Of a stretch of 64,000 nucleotides of DNA, positions 51,784 through 60,712 are shown piece by piece. Numbering within the stretch: the stretch's first letter is position 1; each line of letters opens with the position of its first letter. The DNA comes from Halosimplex halobium. GTDB lineage: Archaea; Halobacteriota; Halobacteria; Halobacteriales; Haloarculaceae. Made by a program: the position numbers and the translations under genes. The stretch covers positions 62,001 through 126,000 of the forward strand of contig NZ_JBLKNX010000008.1 of NCBI RefSeq assembly GCF_051414055.1, given 5' to 3'. The notes below the pieces were generated by a model. The model was not told where the DNA came from, did not search any database, and saw nothing but the letters and a program-made list of their open reading frames with translations.

Positions 51784-52599
51784 ATGGCAGGGCCGGATCT
51801 CGACCCGGAGCAGCTCGACCGCTACTCCCGGCACATCATCATGGACGAGGTGGGGCCGGAGGGGCAGGCGAACCTGCTGGACGCCGCGGTGCTGGTCGTC
51901 GGCGCCGGCGGGCTGGGCTCGCCCGTGCTCCAGTACCTCGCCGCCGCGGGTGTCGGCCGCATCGGGATCGCAGACCACGACACCGTCGAGCGGTCCAACC
52001 TCCAGCGGCAGGTCGTCCACGGCGATTCGGACGTGGGCCGCCCCAAAGTGGAGAGCGCCGCCGAGTTCGTCGCCGAGCTGAACCCAGACGTGACCGTCGA
52101 ACCCCACGAGGTGGCGGTCTCGCCGGAGACGGTCGCGGACCTGGTCGACGGCTACGACTTCGTCGTCGACGCCTCCGACAACTTCCCCACGCGGTTCCTG
52201 ATCAACGACTACTGCACCCTCACGGGCGTCCCCTTCTCCCACGGCGCCATCTACCGCTTCGAGGGCCAGGTGACCTCCTTCACCGGTGACGGGCCGTGTT
52301 ACCGCTGTCTGTTCCCCGAGGCCCCTCCCGAGGGCGCCGTCCCCGACTGCGCGACGACCGGGGTTCTCGGGGTGCTCCCGGGGACCGTCGGCGCGGTTCA
52401 GGCCACCGAGACGGTCAAGCACTTCGTCGGCGTCGGCGAGTCGCTGGACGGCCGGATGGTCGTCTACGACGCCGCCGACATGTCCTTCGAGGAGGTGACC
52501 GTCCGGCCGAACCCGTCGTGTCCGGTCTGCGGCGACGACCCCATCGACTCCGTCGACGACGTGGAGTACGCAGACAGCTGTGCCGTCCCCGCGGACTGA
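51784..52599 (+). CDS. ubaA: E1-like activating enzyme for SAMPs / sulfur carrier (UbaA, ThiF/MoeB family)
   Basis: 271 residues. The adenylation site has RYSRHIIMDEVG at the start, the Rossmann loop VLVVGAGGLGSPVLQYLAAAGVG near 38, and DHDTVERSNLQRQVVH near 68. The catalytic Cys189 is in VPDCATTGVLGVLPG. A zinc site is formed by CYRC near 176 and CPVC near 250. UbaA adenylates the small archaeal modifiers for protein conjugation and for tRNA thiolation and molybdopterin synthesis. It stands as a single gene; TTAACCC at 51758-51764 may be its promoter. Confidence 0.9.
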   Translation: MAGPDLDPEQLDRYSRHIIMDEVGPEGQANLLDAAVLVVGAGGLGSPVLQYLAAAGVGRIGIADHDTVERSNLQRQVVHGDSDVGRPKVESAAEFVAELNPDVTVEPHEVAVSPETVADLVDGYDFVVDASDNFPTRFLINDYCTLTGVPFSHGAIYRFEGQVTSFTGDGPCYRCLFPEAPPEGAVPDCATTGVLGVLPGTVGAVQATETVKHFVGVGESLDGRMVVYDAADMSFEEVTVRPNPSCPVCGDDPIDSVDDVEYADSCAVPAD

Positions 52600-52742
52600 G
52601 CGCGGCCCGCAGTGGTGCCCGTCGACGCGTCCGTTCCGCCGTCACGTCATCCGTCCTGAATTTCAGCAGTGATACTCCGTCGCGAGGATTTATCCGCGAG
52701 TAATCGAGAGGGGCGGGTGGAGCGCGCGTCGCTCCGGATGCG

Positions 52743-53126
52743 ATGTCAGAGGCAGAGACGATCGGCGAGGCGCTCGACCTCTCGGAGATCCGTCTGGAGA
52801 TGCCCGGTTACGTCGAGCTGGTGCTCTCGCTGGTGATCGTCTGGGGGTTCGGCGACGCCGTGTCGACGCTGGTGGCGGCCGCCTTCGCCGGCCCCTCGCT
52901 GGAGGCCAACCCGTGGATCCGCCTGTTGCTCGTCCACCACCCGCTGCTGGTGGTCGCGCTGAAGGCGGCCGTCGCGCTGTACGCCGGCGTCGTCCTGCTG
53001 GAGTGCCGCCCGGTCGTCGAGCGCGTCCCGGGCTGGCGCGCCTGGTTCCTGGCCGTCATCGGCCTCGGGACCGCGGTGGTGGTGACCAACGTCTACGTCG
53101 GCCTCGCGGCCGTCGCCGCGGTGTAG
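52743..53126 (+). CDS. Small membrane protein (DUF5658-like)
   Basis: 127 residues with three membrane helices after a charged start. The blocks GFGDAVSTLVAAAFAGPSLEANPWIRLLL and ALKAAVALYAG match my memory of DUF5658, in which Asp, Glu and Asn-Pro recur inside helices. Function unknown. GAGGATTTATCC upstream (52683-52694) is a distant possible promoter. Confidence 0.68.
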   Translation: MSEAETIGEALDLSEIRLEMPGYVELVLSLVIVWGFGDAVSTLVAAAFAGPSLEANPWIRLLLVHHPLLVVALKAAVALYAGVVLLECRPVVERVPGWRAWFLAVIGLGTAVVVTNVYVGLAAVAAV

Positions 53127-53195
53127 CGGGTCGTCCCCGGGTCGCCGTCCGTGACCGGGACAACAGTTTAGCCGCTGTCGCCGGATGTGATCGGC

Positions 53196-55547
53196 ATGAC
53201 CGACGACTCGCGGACGGACCCGGCGGACCCGGTCGAGGCCGACGACCCCGACGACGCCGACGGGCTCGTCGGCGAGGGCGTCGACCGCCGGGAGGACGCC
53301 GCCCTCCTGACCGGCGACGCGACCTTCACCGACGACGTCGACCACCCCGACCTCGCCTACCTCACCTTCGTCCGGAGCGAGGTCGCTCACGCCGACGTCG
53401 AGTCCGTCGACGCCGACGCGGCCGAGTCGATGGACGGTGTGCTGGCCGTCTACACGTGGGCGGACGTGGCGGCCTCCGAGGTCCCAGGGGTACTCCCCCT
53501 CTCGACCCACGGGCTCGACTGCGACCCGCCGGGCCACCCGGTGCTCGCCCGCGACCGGGTCCGCTATCAGGGCCAGCCCGTCGCCGCGGTCGTCGCCGAG
53601 GACCGCTACCGCGCCCGCGACGCCGCCGACGCGGTCGAAGTCGCGTACGACGAACGAGGTGCCGTCGTCGACCAGCGCGAGGCCCAGCGGACCGACGCCC
53701 CCGCGCTCTACGACGACGCCCCCGACAACGTCGCCGCCACCTCGGAACTCGGCGACCGCGAGGCGACCGACGGAGCGCTGGCCGACGCCGACCACACCGT
53801 CGAACTGGACCTGACGAACAACCGCTTGATCCCCAACGCGCTCGAACCCCGGGCGGCGGTCGCCCGCTGGGACGCCGGCGACGGGCGGCTGACCGTCGAG
53901 CTGACCAGCCAGTCGCCCCACGGCCACCGCGGGAAGCTCTCGACCACCCTGGGGCTCCCCGAGAGCGACATCCGCGTCGTCGCGCCCTCCGTGGGCGGCG
54001 GCTTCGGCCACAAGGGCCACCATCACCCCGGCGAGGCCGCCGCCGCGTTCGCCGCGATGGCCCTCGGTACCCCGGTCAAGTGGACCGCGACCAGAAGCGA
54101 GAACTACCTCGCGGGCGCCCACGGCCGCGACCACCGCACGACCGCCGAGATCGGCGTCGACGACGACGGCTCGATCCGGGGGCTGCGCGTCGAGACCGAC
54201 GCCAACTGCGGCGCCTACGGCCTCGGCGGCAGCCTCGGGATGCCCGGCTGGTACGGCTCGCTGCTCTCCAGCCAGTACGCGATCCCCGCGATCCACTGCG
54301 AGACCCGCGCGGTGTTCACGAACACGACGCCGATCCACTCCTACCGCGGCGCGGGCCGCCCGGAGGCCAACTACGTCGCCGAGCGGCTCGTCGGCGCCGC
54401 CGCGCGCGAACTGGGCTTCGACCCCGCCGAGTTCCGCCGCCGGAACCAGATCACCGAGTTCCCCCACGAGACGCCCGTCGGCGCCACCTACGACAGCGGC
54501 GACTACGAACGGGGCCTCGACGAGGCGCTCGACGCCGCCGACTGGGCGGCCCTGCGCGACCGGCCCGACCGCGACGAGGACGGCCGCTATCTCGGCGTCG
54601 GGCTGGCCTGCTACGTCGAGTCGACGGGCGGGGGCATGGAGAGCGGCGTCGTCCGCGTCCACCCCGACGGCACGGTCACCGTCTCGGCGGGCACCCACTC
54701 CCACGGCCAGGGCCACGGGACCACCTACGCCCAGATCGTCGGAGACGAACTCGGGGTCGACTACGACAACATCGACGTGCGGGAGGGCGACTCCGACGCC
54801 GTCCCGCAGGGGACCGGCACCTTCGGCAGCCGCTCGACCATCACCGGCGGCAACGCCGTCGCCGAGAGCGCCCGCGCCGTCCGCGAGAAGGCCCGCGAGT
54901 TCGCCGCGGACCTGCTGGACGCGCCGGCCGATGCGGTGACCTACGAGGACGGCGAGTTCGCGGCGCCCGACCACACCGACGAGACGCGCACCTTCGCCGA
55001 CGTGGCGGAGGCGGCCTACGGCTGGGGCGTCCCCGACGGGATGGATCCGGGTCTCGAAGCCACCACGTTCTTCGAGCAGGACGACACCGCTTACACCTTC
55101 GGGACGCACGTCGTCGCGGTCGCCGTCGACCCCGAGACCGGCGCCGTCGAGATCGAGCGCTACGTCGCGCTGGACGACTGCGGCGAGCGGATCAACCCCA
55201 CCATCGTCGAGGGGCAGGTCGAGGGCGGCGTCGCCCAGGGCATCGGCCAGGCCCGCTACGAGGCGGCGGTCTACGCCGACGACGGCCGTCTCGAAACCGA
55301 CTCGATGCTCGACTACGCGGTCCCGCGGTCGTTCCACGTCCCCGAGGTCGAGACCGAGGCGACGGTCACGCCCAGCCCCACGAACGACCTCGGCGTCAAG
55401 GGCATCGGCGAGGCCGGCACCATCGCCGCCCCGCCCGCGGTCGTCAACGCCGTCTGCGACGCGCTCGAACCGCTGGGGATCGGCCACGTCGACATGCCGC
55501 TCACGGGCGAGCGCGTCCGGGCGGCGGTCCGCGAGGCCGGAGAGTAG
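53196..55547 (+). CDS. Molybdenum hydroxylase large subunit (xanthine/aldehyde/CO dehydrogenase family)
   Basis: 783 residues. The N-terminal a/b hammerhead region (GEGVDRREDAALLTGDATFTDDV, YQGQPVAAVVAEDRYRARDA) leads to the molybdopterin-binding part: PSVGGGFGHKGHH near 265, IHSYRGAGRPEANYVAERL near 380, HSHGQGHGTTYAQIV near 505, and DLGVKGIGEAGTIAAPPAVVNAVC near 732 with the active-site Glu. SYRGAGR is of the form II type, not the AYxCSFR of true CO dehydrogenase. Normally FAD and 2Fe-2S subunits are co-encoded; neither is nearby. ATG 53196 is chosen over GTG 53187. Confidence 0.85.
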   Translation: MTDDSRTDPADPVEADDPDDADGLVGEGVDRREDAALLTGDATFTDDVDHPDLAYLTFVRSEVAHADVESVDADAAESMDGVLAVYTWADVAASEVPGVLPLSTHGLDCDPPGHPVLARDRVRYQGQPVAAVVAEDRYRARDAADAVEVAYDERGAVVDQREAQRTDAPALYDDAPDNVAATSELGDREATDGALADADHTVELDLTNNRLIPNALEPRAAVARWDAGDGRLTVELTSQSPHGHRGKLSTTLGLPESDIRVVAPSVGGGFGHKGHHHPGEAAAAFAAMALGTPVKWTATRSENYLAGAHGRDHRTTAEIGVDDDGSIRGLRVETDANCGAYGLGGSLGMPGWYGSLLSSQYAIPAIHCETRAVFTNTTPIHSYRGAGRPEANYVAERLVGAAARELGFDPAEFRRRNQITEFPHETPVGATYDSGDYERGLDEALDAADWAALRDRPDRDEDGRYLGVGLACYVESTGGGMESGVVRVHPDGTVTVSAGTHSHGQGHGTTYAQIVGDELGVDYDNIDVREGDSDAVPQGTGTFGSRSTITGGNAVAESARAVREKAREFAADLLDAPADAVTYEDGEFAAPDHTDETRTFADVAEAAYGWGVPDGMDPGLEATTFFEQDDTAYTFGTHVVAVAVDPETGAVEIERYVALDDCGERINPTIVEGQVEGGVAQGIGQARYEAAVYADDGRLETDSMLDYAVPRSFHVPEVETEATVTPSPTNDLGVKGIGEAGTIAAPPAVVNAVCDALEPLGIGHVDMPLTGERVRAAVREAGE

Positions 55548-55654
55548 ACCGTCGTCGCGCGTTCGATCCGGAGTCGGCCGACATGATACACCCGCCAGCG
55601 GGGCGTTCAGTCTGTTCAGTTCGCGTTGCGAATCTATCAGTCCGTGTCTTTGAG

Positions 55655-56068
55655 TTAGTCGGTGTATCGTCTCGCCGCGAGGCCGAGCACCCCCCCGATG
55701 AGTCCGAGAGGGATACCAAAGAGAAGTGCTAACGGCGGTGCCATAACTACGGCTGTTGGATAGGGCGTCGGTCCGGTCCAACCGACGTGTACGAGATGAA
55801 TCGCAACCGCATACATGGGACAGACCGTCAGGAGAAGTGAGATAAGCAATCCCTCGTTGTAGTAGGTGACCGCGCTCGCAAGAGCGAGCAACAGGAAGAG
55901 TAGAACGTAGAAAACGGAGCCAATAACCGAGATTGATTGGTCTAGCCAGAGGCTCATCACCGAAAAGACGGCCACGAACAAGCCACCTGCCACCGCAACT
56001 CCCCGAAGCGATACAGTGGCATCCTGACCCAATAAGAGGGATTTGGAACGGGCTTGCGAGATAGCCAT
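55655..56068 (-). CDS. Membrane protein in an A+T-richer island
   Basis: 137 residues with four or five membrane helices (GVAVAGGLFVAVFSVMSLWLD, VIGSVFYVLLFLLLALASAVTYY, LLISLLLTVCPMYAVAIHLVHVGW, ALLFGIPLGLIGGVLGLAA) and a conserved-looking GWTGPTPYPTAVVMAPPLALLFG segment. No family is recognised. Codon choice is clearly different from all neighbours: many A/T third positions and less acidic residues. The surrounding 55.6-56.2 kb is also lower in G+C, which suggests recent transfer. Confidence 0.62.
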   Translation of the reverse strand: MAISQARSKSLLLGQDATVSLRGVAVAGGLFVAVFSVMSLWLDQSISVIGSVFYVLLFLLLALASAVTYYNEGLLISLLLTVCPMYAVAIHLVHVGWTGPTPYPTAVVMAPPLALLFGIPLGLIGGVLGLAARRYTD

Positions 56069-56277
56069 AGTGCGTCTTCTACCGGGAGTTAAAAATGGGT
56101 TGTGTCAATACAGACCCTCTCGGGACTTCGTCGTAGACCCTTTGATTTGCGGCCCCTCACTGAGCGTTATGTCTATACACTGTACTGAGCATCCGCGCGC
56201 CTCCGGCGCGCGAGGAAACCCCCGGTCGAAAAAGATGGTGGGAAACACCCATGCCCTCCGAGTACGAGGTGGCGGGT

Positions 56278-58131
56278 ATGTCCGATCTCGGGGATTTCAC
56301 TGACTTCGACGGGAGCGACGAGGAGGAGGCCGACGCCGGCGGGGCGGCCACGGACGCCGATTCCGGGACCGAGACCGACGCGTCCGACGCGACCGGCGTC
56401 GACACTTTCGACGCGGGCGAGGCCGACGACGACTTCGAGGCGATGGACGTGACGCCCGCCGGCGAGGACCGCGGCGTCGGCGTCGTCTCCGCGACCGAGG
56501 GACTGCGCATCAGCGAGGACGGCGAGGAGACGGAGCTGCGGGCGTACGTCACCGTCGAGAACCGCTCGGACGTGCGGATCGGCAAGTACCTGCTGATCCC
56601 CTACCAGGACGACGAGCGGCTGTTCTGCCGGATCACCGCCCTGGAGTACGCCCAGGAGTTCCGCGCCGACGACGCCACCGAGATCCACGCCCGCCGCGCG
56701 ATGCGGCGGGGCGACATCGACGAACAGGACTTCAAGTTCGTCGCGACGCTCGACCCCGTGGCGGTGCTGTACTCGGAGGACGGCGAACTGAAGCGGCGGA
56801 TGACCGACCGCGTGCCCAAGCCCGAGACCGTCGTCCGGGAGGCGACCGACAAGTCGGAGATCAAGACCGGCCTGAAGATCCCCGAGGACGGCGTGTTCCT
56901 CGGCCACCTCTCCGTGGGCGGCGAGAAAGTGAAGACCGCCGCCGACCCGCCCCACATCGACTACCGGCTGAAAGACGACTACGCGGACGGCGACCCGCTG
57001 GTCTTCCGGCACACGCTCGTCGCCGGCGGCACGGGCTCGGGCAAGACCCACAGCGCGAAGAACGTCCTCCGGCAGTACCTCGCCGAGGACCGCACCTACC
57101 CCGTCGAGGACGGCGACCGCGAGGTCTCGCCCGGGCTCGTGATGTTCGACCCGCAGGACGAGTACGCCCAGATGCACGACGACAACCCCGATCTGGACGC
57201 CGAGTTCGAACGCCGCCTGGAGCGGGAGGGCATCGCCTACGGCGGCGTCGACGACACCATCGCGTTCGTCCCGAAGGTGCAGGGGGCGTCCTACGCGGCC
57301 GGCGACCACCGCGCCGAGCAGGTCGAGTTCACCATCCCCTTCTCGATGGTCGGGGACAACCCCTGGCTTATCGCCGGCTCCAGTCTGAATGGCAACCAGT
57401 ACAACGCCCTCCAGTTGCTCCTCAATCGCTTCTCGCGGGAGTACGGCCCCGACGGCACCTACCAGCAGTTCAAAACGTTCCTCGACGACCCGGCGCTGCG
57501 GGAGGAACTGGACGAGACGGGGCGGGTCCACGAGGCCACGTTCAACGCGGTCAAGCGCCGCGCGCTGGGATTCGACGGCATCTTCGACCAGGACGCCCGC
57601 CCGATCACCGAGCGCGTCCACGAGTTCGTCCGCCCGGGCGGGATCTCCGTCGTCCCCACCTACCACATCAACAACTCCCGGACCACGGTGACGGTCGTGC
57701 TCGCGCTGGCGGCGCTCATCGTCGACCAGAAGCTCTCGAACGACCCCGACTACGAGCGCATCAAGAACACGCCGCTCGTGCTCGGGCTCGACGAGGCCCA
57801 CAACTTCCTCTCGGAGGTCGACAGCGTCCAGGGCGAGCAGATCATCGGCAAGTTCACCGAGGCGGCCAAACAGGGCCGGAAGGAACGGCTGGGGCTCTTT
57901 CTCATCACCCAGGACCCACAGGACATCGCCGACCCCGTGTTCAAGCAGATCAACACGACCGTCGTCCTCAACCTCGGCGACGAGGACGCCATCTCGGCGG
58001 TGAACATCCCCGCCAACCTGGAGCAGAAGGTCCCGTACATGGAGAAGGGCCAGAAGGTCGTCTACTCGCCGGACAACTCCGAACCGGTCGAGCTGATCGG
58101 CCTCTCGAAGTGCCTGACAAACCACGAGTAA
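56278..58131 (+). CDS. HerA-type ATPase (DUF87 family)
   Basis: 617 residues. A disordered acidic start of about 70 residues precedes a HAS-barrel-like beta domain. The ATPase core follows: Walker A GGTGSGKTHSAKN at about 250, FDPQDEYAQMH, Walker B-like LVLGLDEAHNFLS near 507, and the C-terminal RLGLFLITQDPQDIADPVFKQINTTVVLNL. HerA ATPases are hexameric DNA translocases that work with NurA and, in many archaea, are encoded with Mre11/Rad50. No nurA is seen here. ATG 56278 (MSDLGDFTDF) has GAGGTG before it; ATG 56251 is the longer alternative. Confidence 0.83.
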   Translation: MSDLGDFTDFDGSDEEEADAGGAATDADSGTETDASDATGVDTFDAGEADDDFEAMDVTPAGEDRGVGVVSATEGLRISEDGEETELRAYVTVENRSDVRIGKYLLIPYQDDERLFCRITALEYAQEFRADDATEIHARRAMRRGDIDEQDFKFVATLDPVAVLYSEDGELKRRMTDRVPKPETVVREATDKSEIKTGLKIPEDGVFLGHLSVGGEKVKTAADPPHIDYRLKDDYADGDPLVFRHTLVAGGTGSGKTHSAKNVLRQYLAEDRTYPVEDGDREVSPGLVMFDPQDEYAQMHDDNPDLDAEFERRLEREGIAYGGVDDTIAFVPKVQGASYAAGDHRAEQVEFTIPFSMVGDNPWLIAGSSLNGNQYNALQLLLNRFSREYGPDGTYQQFKTFLDDPALREELDETGRVHEATFNAVKRRALGFDGIFDQDARPITERVHEFVRPGGISVVPTYHINNSRTTVTVVLALAALIVDQKLSNDPDYERIKNTPLVLGLDEAHNFLSEVDSVQGEQIIGKFTEAAKQGRKERLGLFLITQDPQDIADPVFKQINTTVVLNLGDEDAISAVNIPANLEQKVPYMEKGQKVVYSPDNSEPVELIGLSKCLTNHE

Positions 58132-58200
58132 GAGGCCCGGACGCGACTGAGTGCGATCCCGTCCGAACGTTTTTCCGGGATATCGACCTATCCCCTCGTG

Positions 58201-58485
58201 ATGGCGAGGGCGTCACGACCGGACGAGGGCGAGCGGAGCGACGAGGTCCACCTCTGGCGCGAGGGCGATACCTGGATCGCGAAGGACGTGGCGACCGGAG
58301 TCGCAAGCCAGGGGGAGTCCCGCGGCGAGGCGCTGGAGATGCTCGACGAGGCGGTCGCGCTCCACGAGGGCGAGGCCGGCCGCCCGGTCACCGACGCGGA
58401 CCTCGAAGCGCTCGGCATCGACCCGGACTCGGTCCCCGACGAACCCCGGGAACCCGACGCGCCGTGGTTCGACTCCGAGGAGTAG
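58201..58485 (+). CDS. hicB: HicB-like antitoxin
   Basis: 94 residues. The partial RNase H-like HicB fold is visible in DEVHLWREGDTWIAKDVATGVASQGESRGEALEMLDEAVALHEGE: a strand pair, TGVxSQGxSxxEAL, then a helix. The C-terminal part (VTDADLEALGIDPDSVPDEPREPDAP) wraps or tethers. There is no separate DNA-binding domain, so autoregulation would need another factor. It precedes hicA with one base between stop and GTG start, the reverse of the classical hicA-hicB order but common in archaea. Confidence 0.82.
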   Translation: MARASRPDEGERSDEVHLWREGDTWIAKDVATGVASQGESRGEALEMLDEAVALHEGEAGRPVTDADLEALGIDPDSVPDEPREPDAPWFDSEE

Positions 58486-58486
58486 C

Positions 58487-58732
58487 GTGTCGCGTCCGAC
58501 GTTCACCGGTCGGGAAGTCGCCGACGCGCTGATCGAGATGGGATACGTGCCCGTCGACCGCACCGGAAGTCACCTGAAACTGCGGTACGTCCACCCGGAG
58601 ACCGGCGAAGTCCGGAACGTGACGGTGCCGATCCACGGGGAGATCGACGGCGGGACGCTCCGGTCGATCGCCGACCAGTGCGGCGCCGAGGAGTTCGACG
58701 CGTGGTATGAGTGGATCGAGGACCTGATCTGA
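58487..58732 (+). CDS. hicA: HicA-like mRNA interferase toxin
   Basis: 81-residue dsRBD-like HicA fold. FTGREVADALIEMGYVPVDRTGSHLKLRYVHPETGEVRNVTVPIHGEIDGGTLRSIADQCG contains the catalytic His29 in the GSH motif, and the conserved helix-strand order and the PxHxEIxxGTLRSI block are present. The gene looks intact. HicA proteins cleave mRNA and are held by HicB. GTG 58487 follows the hicB stop after one base. Confidence 0.85.
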   Translation: MSRPTFTGREVADALIEMGYVPVDRTGSHLKLRYVHPETGEVRNVTVPIHGEIDGGTLRSIADQCGAEEFDAWYEWIEDLI

Positions 58733-58765
58733 GGGACGGCGCCGTTCGACGGCGTGTCGATCCCG

Positions 58766-60712
58766 TCACAGCGGCGTCAGCTCCGTCACGTCCGCGCCGG
58801 CGGTCTCGGCCAGCGTGTCCCGCGCGTCGGGCTTGCAGGTCAGGTACACCACCTGCCAGCCGGCGTCGACGAGGTCGCCCAGCACCTCGGCCTGCCGGCG
58901 GAGCCGCTGAGGGTCGGCCGAGAGGAACGCGTCGTCCATGAGGAAGAAGCCGTCGCGGCCCTCCATGAGGCGGCGGCCGAGCGCGACGCGGACGGCGAGG
59001 TACAGCTGGTCGCGCGCCCCGCGGGAGAGTTCGGCGGGCGAGAGCCGCTCGCCGCTCTCCAGCTCGACGGTCAGGCGGGAGTCGTCGGTCAGCCCCACGT
59101 CGACGTAGCGGTCGGCGGTCACCCGCCGGAACACGTCGGCGGCCTCGCCGTCGGCGAACAGCGTCGTCATCTTCTCGTTCTCGGAGGCGGCCATCCGGTC
59201 GAGCACCGTCGCCGCGGCCCGCGAGGCGTCCGCGTCGGCGTCGACGGCGTCGACGACCGCCCGCAGCCGGTCGGCCAGGTCCGCGAGCGCGCCGAGGTTG
59301 TCGACCGTGAGATCCAGCGGCTCGCCGGTGAACCCCTCGAAGCGCACGCCGGTGGCGCGCTCGCCGAACCGCTCCAGCTGCCGGCGGTGCTCGCGGCACT
59401 GCTCGCGCAGTTCTTCCTCGCGCTCGGCGGCGTCCTCGGCGCGCTCGCGGGCCGACTCCAGCTTCTCCTCGGTGAACTCGCGGTCGGCGTCGAAGTCGAT
59501 CTCGGCGCGGCGGGCCTCGAGGGCGTCCTCGGCCTCGGCGACGACCTCGCGGGGGTCGTCGGCGTCGATGTCGAGCCACTGCCGCAGGACCTCCGTGTTG
59601 CCCTGGATGACCTCCGCGTGGTTGTCGTGCTCCTCGCGGTAGTCGGCGATGGCCCCGCGGACGGCGGGCGGGTCGTAGGCGTCGATGCCGGCCTCCGCGG
59701 CGCGCTCGACGAGGGCCTCGCGGTCGCGCTCCAGCCGGACGACGGCGTTGCTGGCCGACCGGTAGGCCGCGAGCCCGACGAGCGCGACGGCGCCGAAGGC
59801 CGCCGGCCCGGCGGCGACCAGCTGCGGCTCGCGGATCCCCAGCCCCAGCGGGGCCGCCCCCGCGACGACGCCGGCGACCAGCGCCGCGAGCGTCGCCCGC
59901 CGGTACCAGCGCTTGCGCCGCTCCAGCTCGTCCTCGCTGCCGGTCGGCAGGTCGTCGAGCCGTTCCTCCAACTCGTCGAGCTCGCGCTCGTCGGGCAGTT
60001 CGGCGCGTTCCTCGAGGCTGCGCTCCAGCGACCCCTTCGTCTTGACGAGCTGTTCGTAGTCCGCGCGGGCCTTCGCGGCCTCCAGCGCCGCGACCTCGGC
60101 CTCGGCCTCGCGGCGCTCGCGGGCGGCCTCGTAGCAGGCCACCTCGACGGCGTCCAGGTCCTCGCTGTCGGCGCGGTCGAGGTACGCCTCCACGTCGGCG
60201 AGCAGGTCGGCGGCCAGGTCCCGTTGCTCGGCGGCGTCGTCGTACTGGTCGGACAGCGCCCGGTCGTCGGGGGCCAGCCGGCCGCGCTCGAGGACGCGCT
60301 CGCGGACCGTCTCGATGTCGCCGGTCCAGATGCCGACGACGCGGTCGGTCACCCGGCGGTAGAAGGCCCGCTCGTCGAGCACGCGCAGGTCGCCGTCGCG
60401 GACGACGAACACGTTGCGGAACTCCGCCGGCGTCAGCTCGAAGTTGTACCGCTCGGCGTAGCGGTCGAGCAGCGTCTCGCCGTCGGCGAACGCGAGCCGG
60501 TCGCCGTCGCCGTCGAGGGCGACGTACCCCTCCGGGCACTCGTCGACCCGCGGGTCGGCGACCCGGCGGTCGCCCGTCAGCGACCGCAACAGCGCCTCGA
60601 CCAGCAGGGTCTTGCCCGACTCGTTGGGGCCGTAGACGACCTGCGCGTCGTCGAACTGGAGCGTCTCCCGGAGCGGCCCGTACCGGTCGACGTGGACCTC
60701 GCGCAGCTTCAC
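58766..60712 (-). CDS. SMC/Rad50-like ATPase with membrane hairpin (YhaN-like)
   Basis: 648 residues. The ABC head has Walker A GPNESGKT at 28-35 (VVYGPNESGKTLLVEALL), the signature ELSRGARDQLYLAVRVALG and Walker B GFFLMDDAFLSADPQRL near the C-terminus. Coiled coils lie between. Residues about 269-317 hold two hydrophobic helices (ATLAALVAGVVAGAAPLGLG and AAGPAAFGAVALVGLAAY) where Rad50 would have coiled coil, and no CxxC zinc hook exists. This is the plan of YhaN, not of canonical Rad50. GTG 60712 overlaps the nuclease gene stop by four bases, so the two proteins form a unit. Confidence 0.82.
   Translation of the reverse strand: MKLREVHVDRYGPLRETLQFDDAQVVYGPNESGKTLLVEALLRSLTGDRRVADPRVDECPEGYVALDGDGDRLAFADGETLLDRYAERYNFELTPAEFRNVFVVRDGDLRVLDERAFYRRVTDRVVGIWTGDIETVRERVLERGRLAPDDRALSDQYDDAAEQRDLAADLLADVEAYLDRADSEDLDAVEVACYEAARERREAEAEVAALEAAKARADYEQLVKTKGSLERSLEERAELPDERELDELEERLDDLPTGSEDELERRKRWYRRATLAALVAGVVAGAAPLGLGIREPQLVAAGPAAFGAVALVGLAAYRSASNAVVRLERDREALVERAAEAGIDAYDPPAVRGAIADYREEHDNHAEVIQGNTEVLRQWLDIDADDPREVVAEAEDALEARRAEIDFDADREFTEEKLESARERAEDAAEREEELREQCREHRRQLERFGERATGVRFEGFTGEPLDLTVDNLGALADLADRLRAVVDAVDADADASRAAATVLDRMAASENEKMTTLFADGEAADVFRRVTADRYVDVGLTDDSRLTVELESGERLSPAELSRGARDQLYLAVRVALGRRLMEGRDGFFLMDDAFLSADPQRLRRQAEVLGDLVDAGWQVVYLTCKPDARDTLAETAGADVTELTPL

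Noticed and set aside
52746..55781. 1011-codon open frame on the minus strand
   Set aside because: It lies opposite the molybdenum hydroxylase gene and the small membrane gene. Its product is a Val/Gly/Arg/Asp mix with no motif; the plus-strand genes explain the region.
58766..60712. Canonical Rad50
   Set aside because: No zinc-hook CxxC and a predicted double membrane helix in the coiled-coil region, so it is named YhaN-like.
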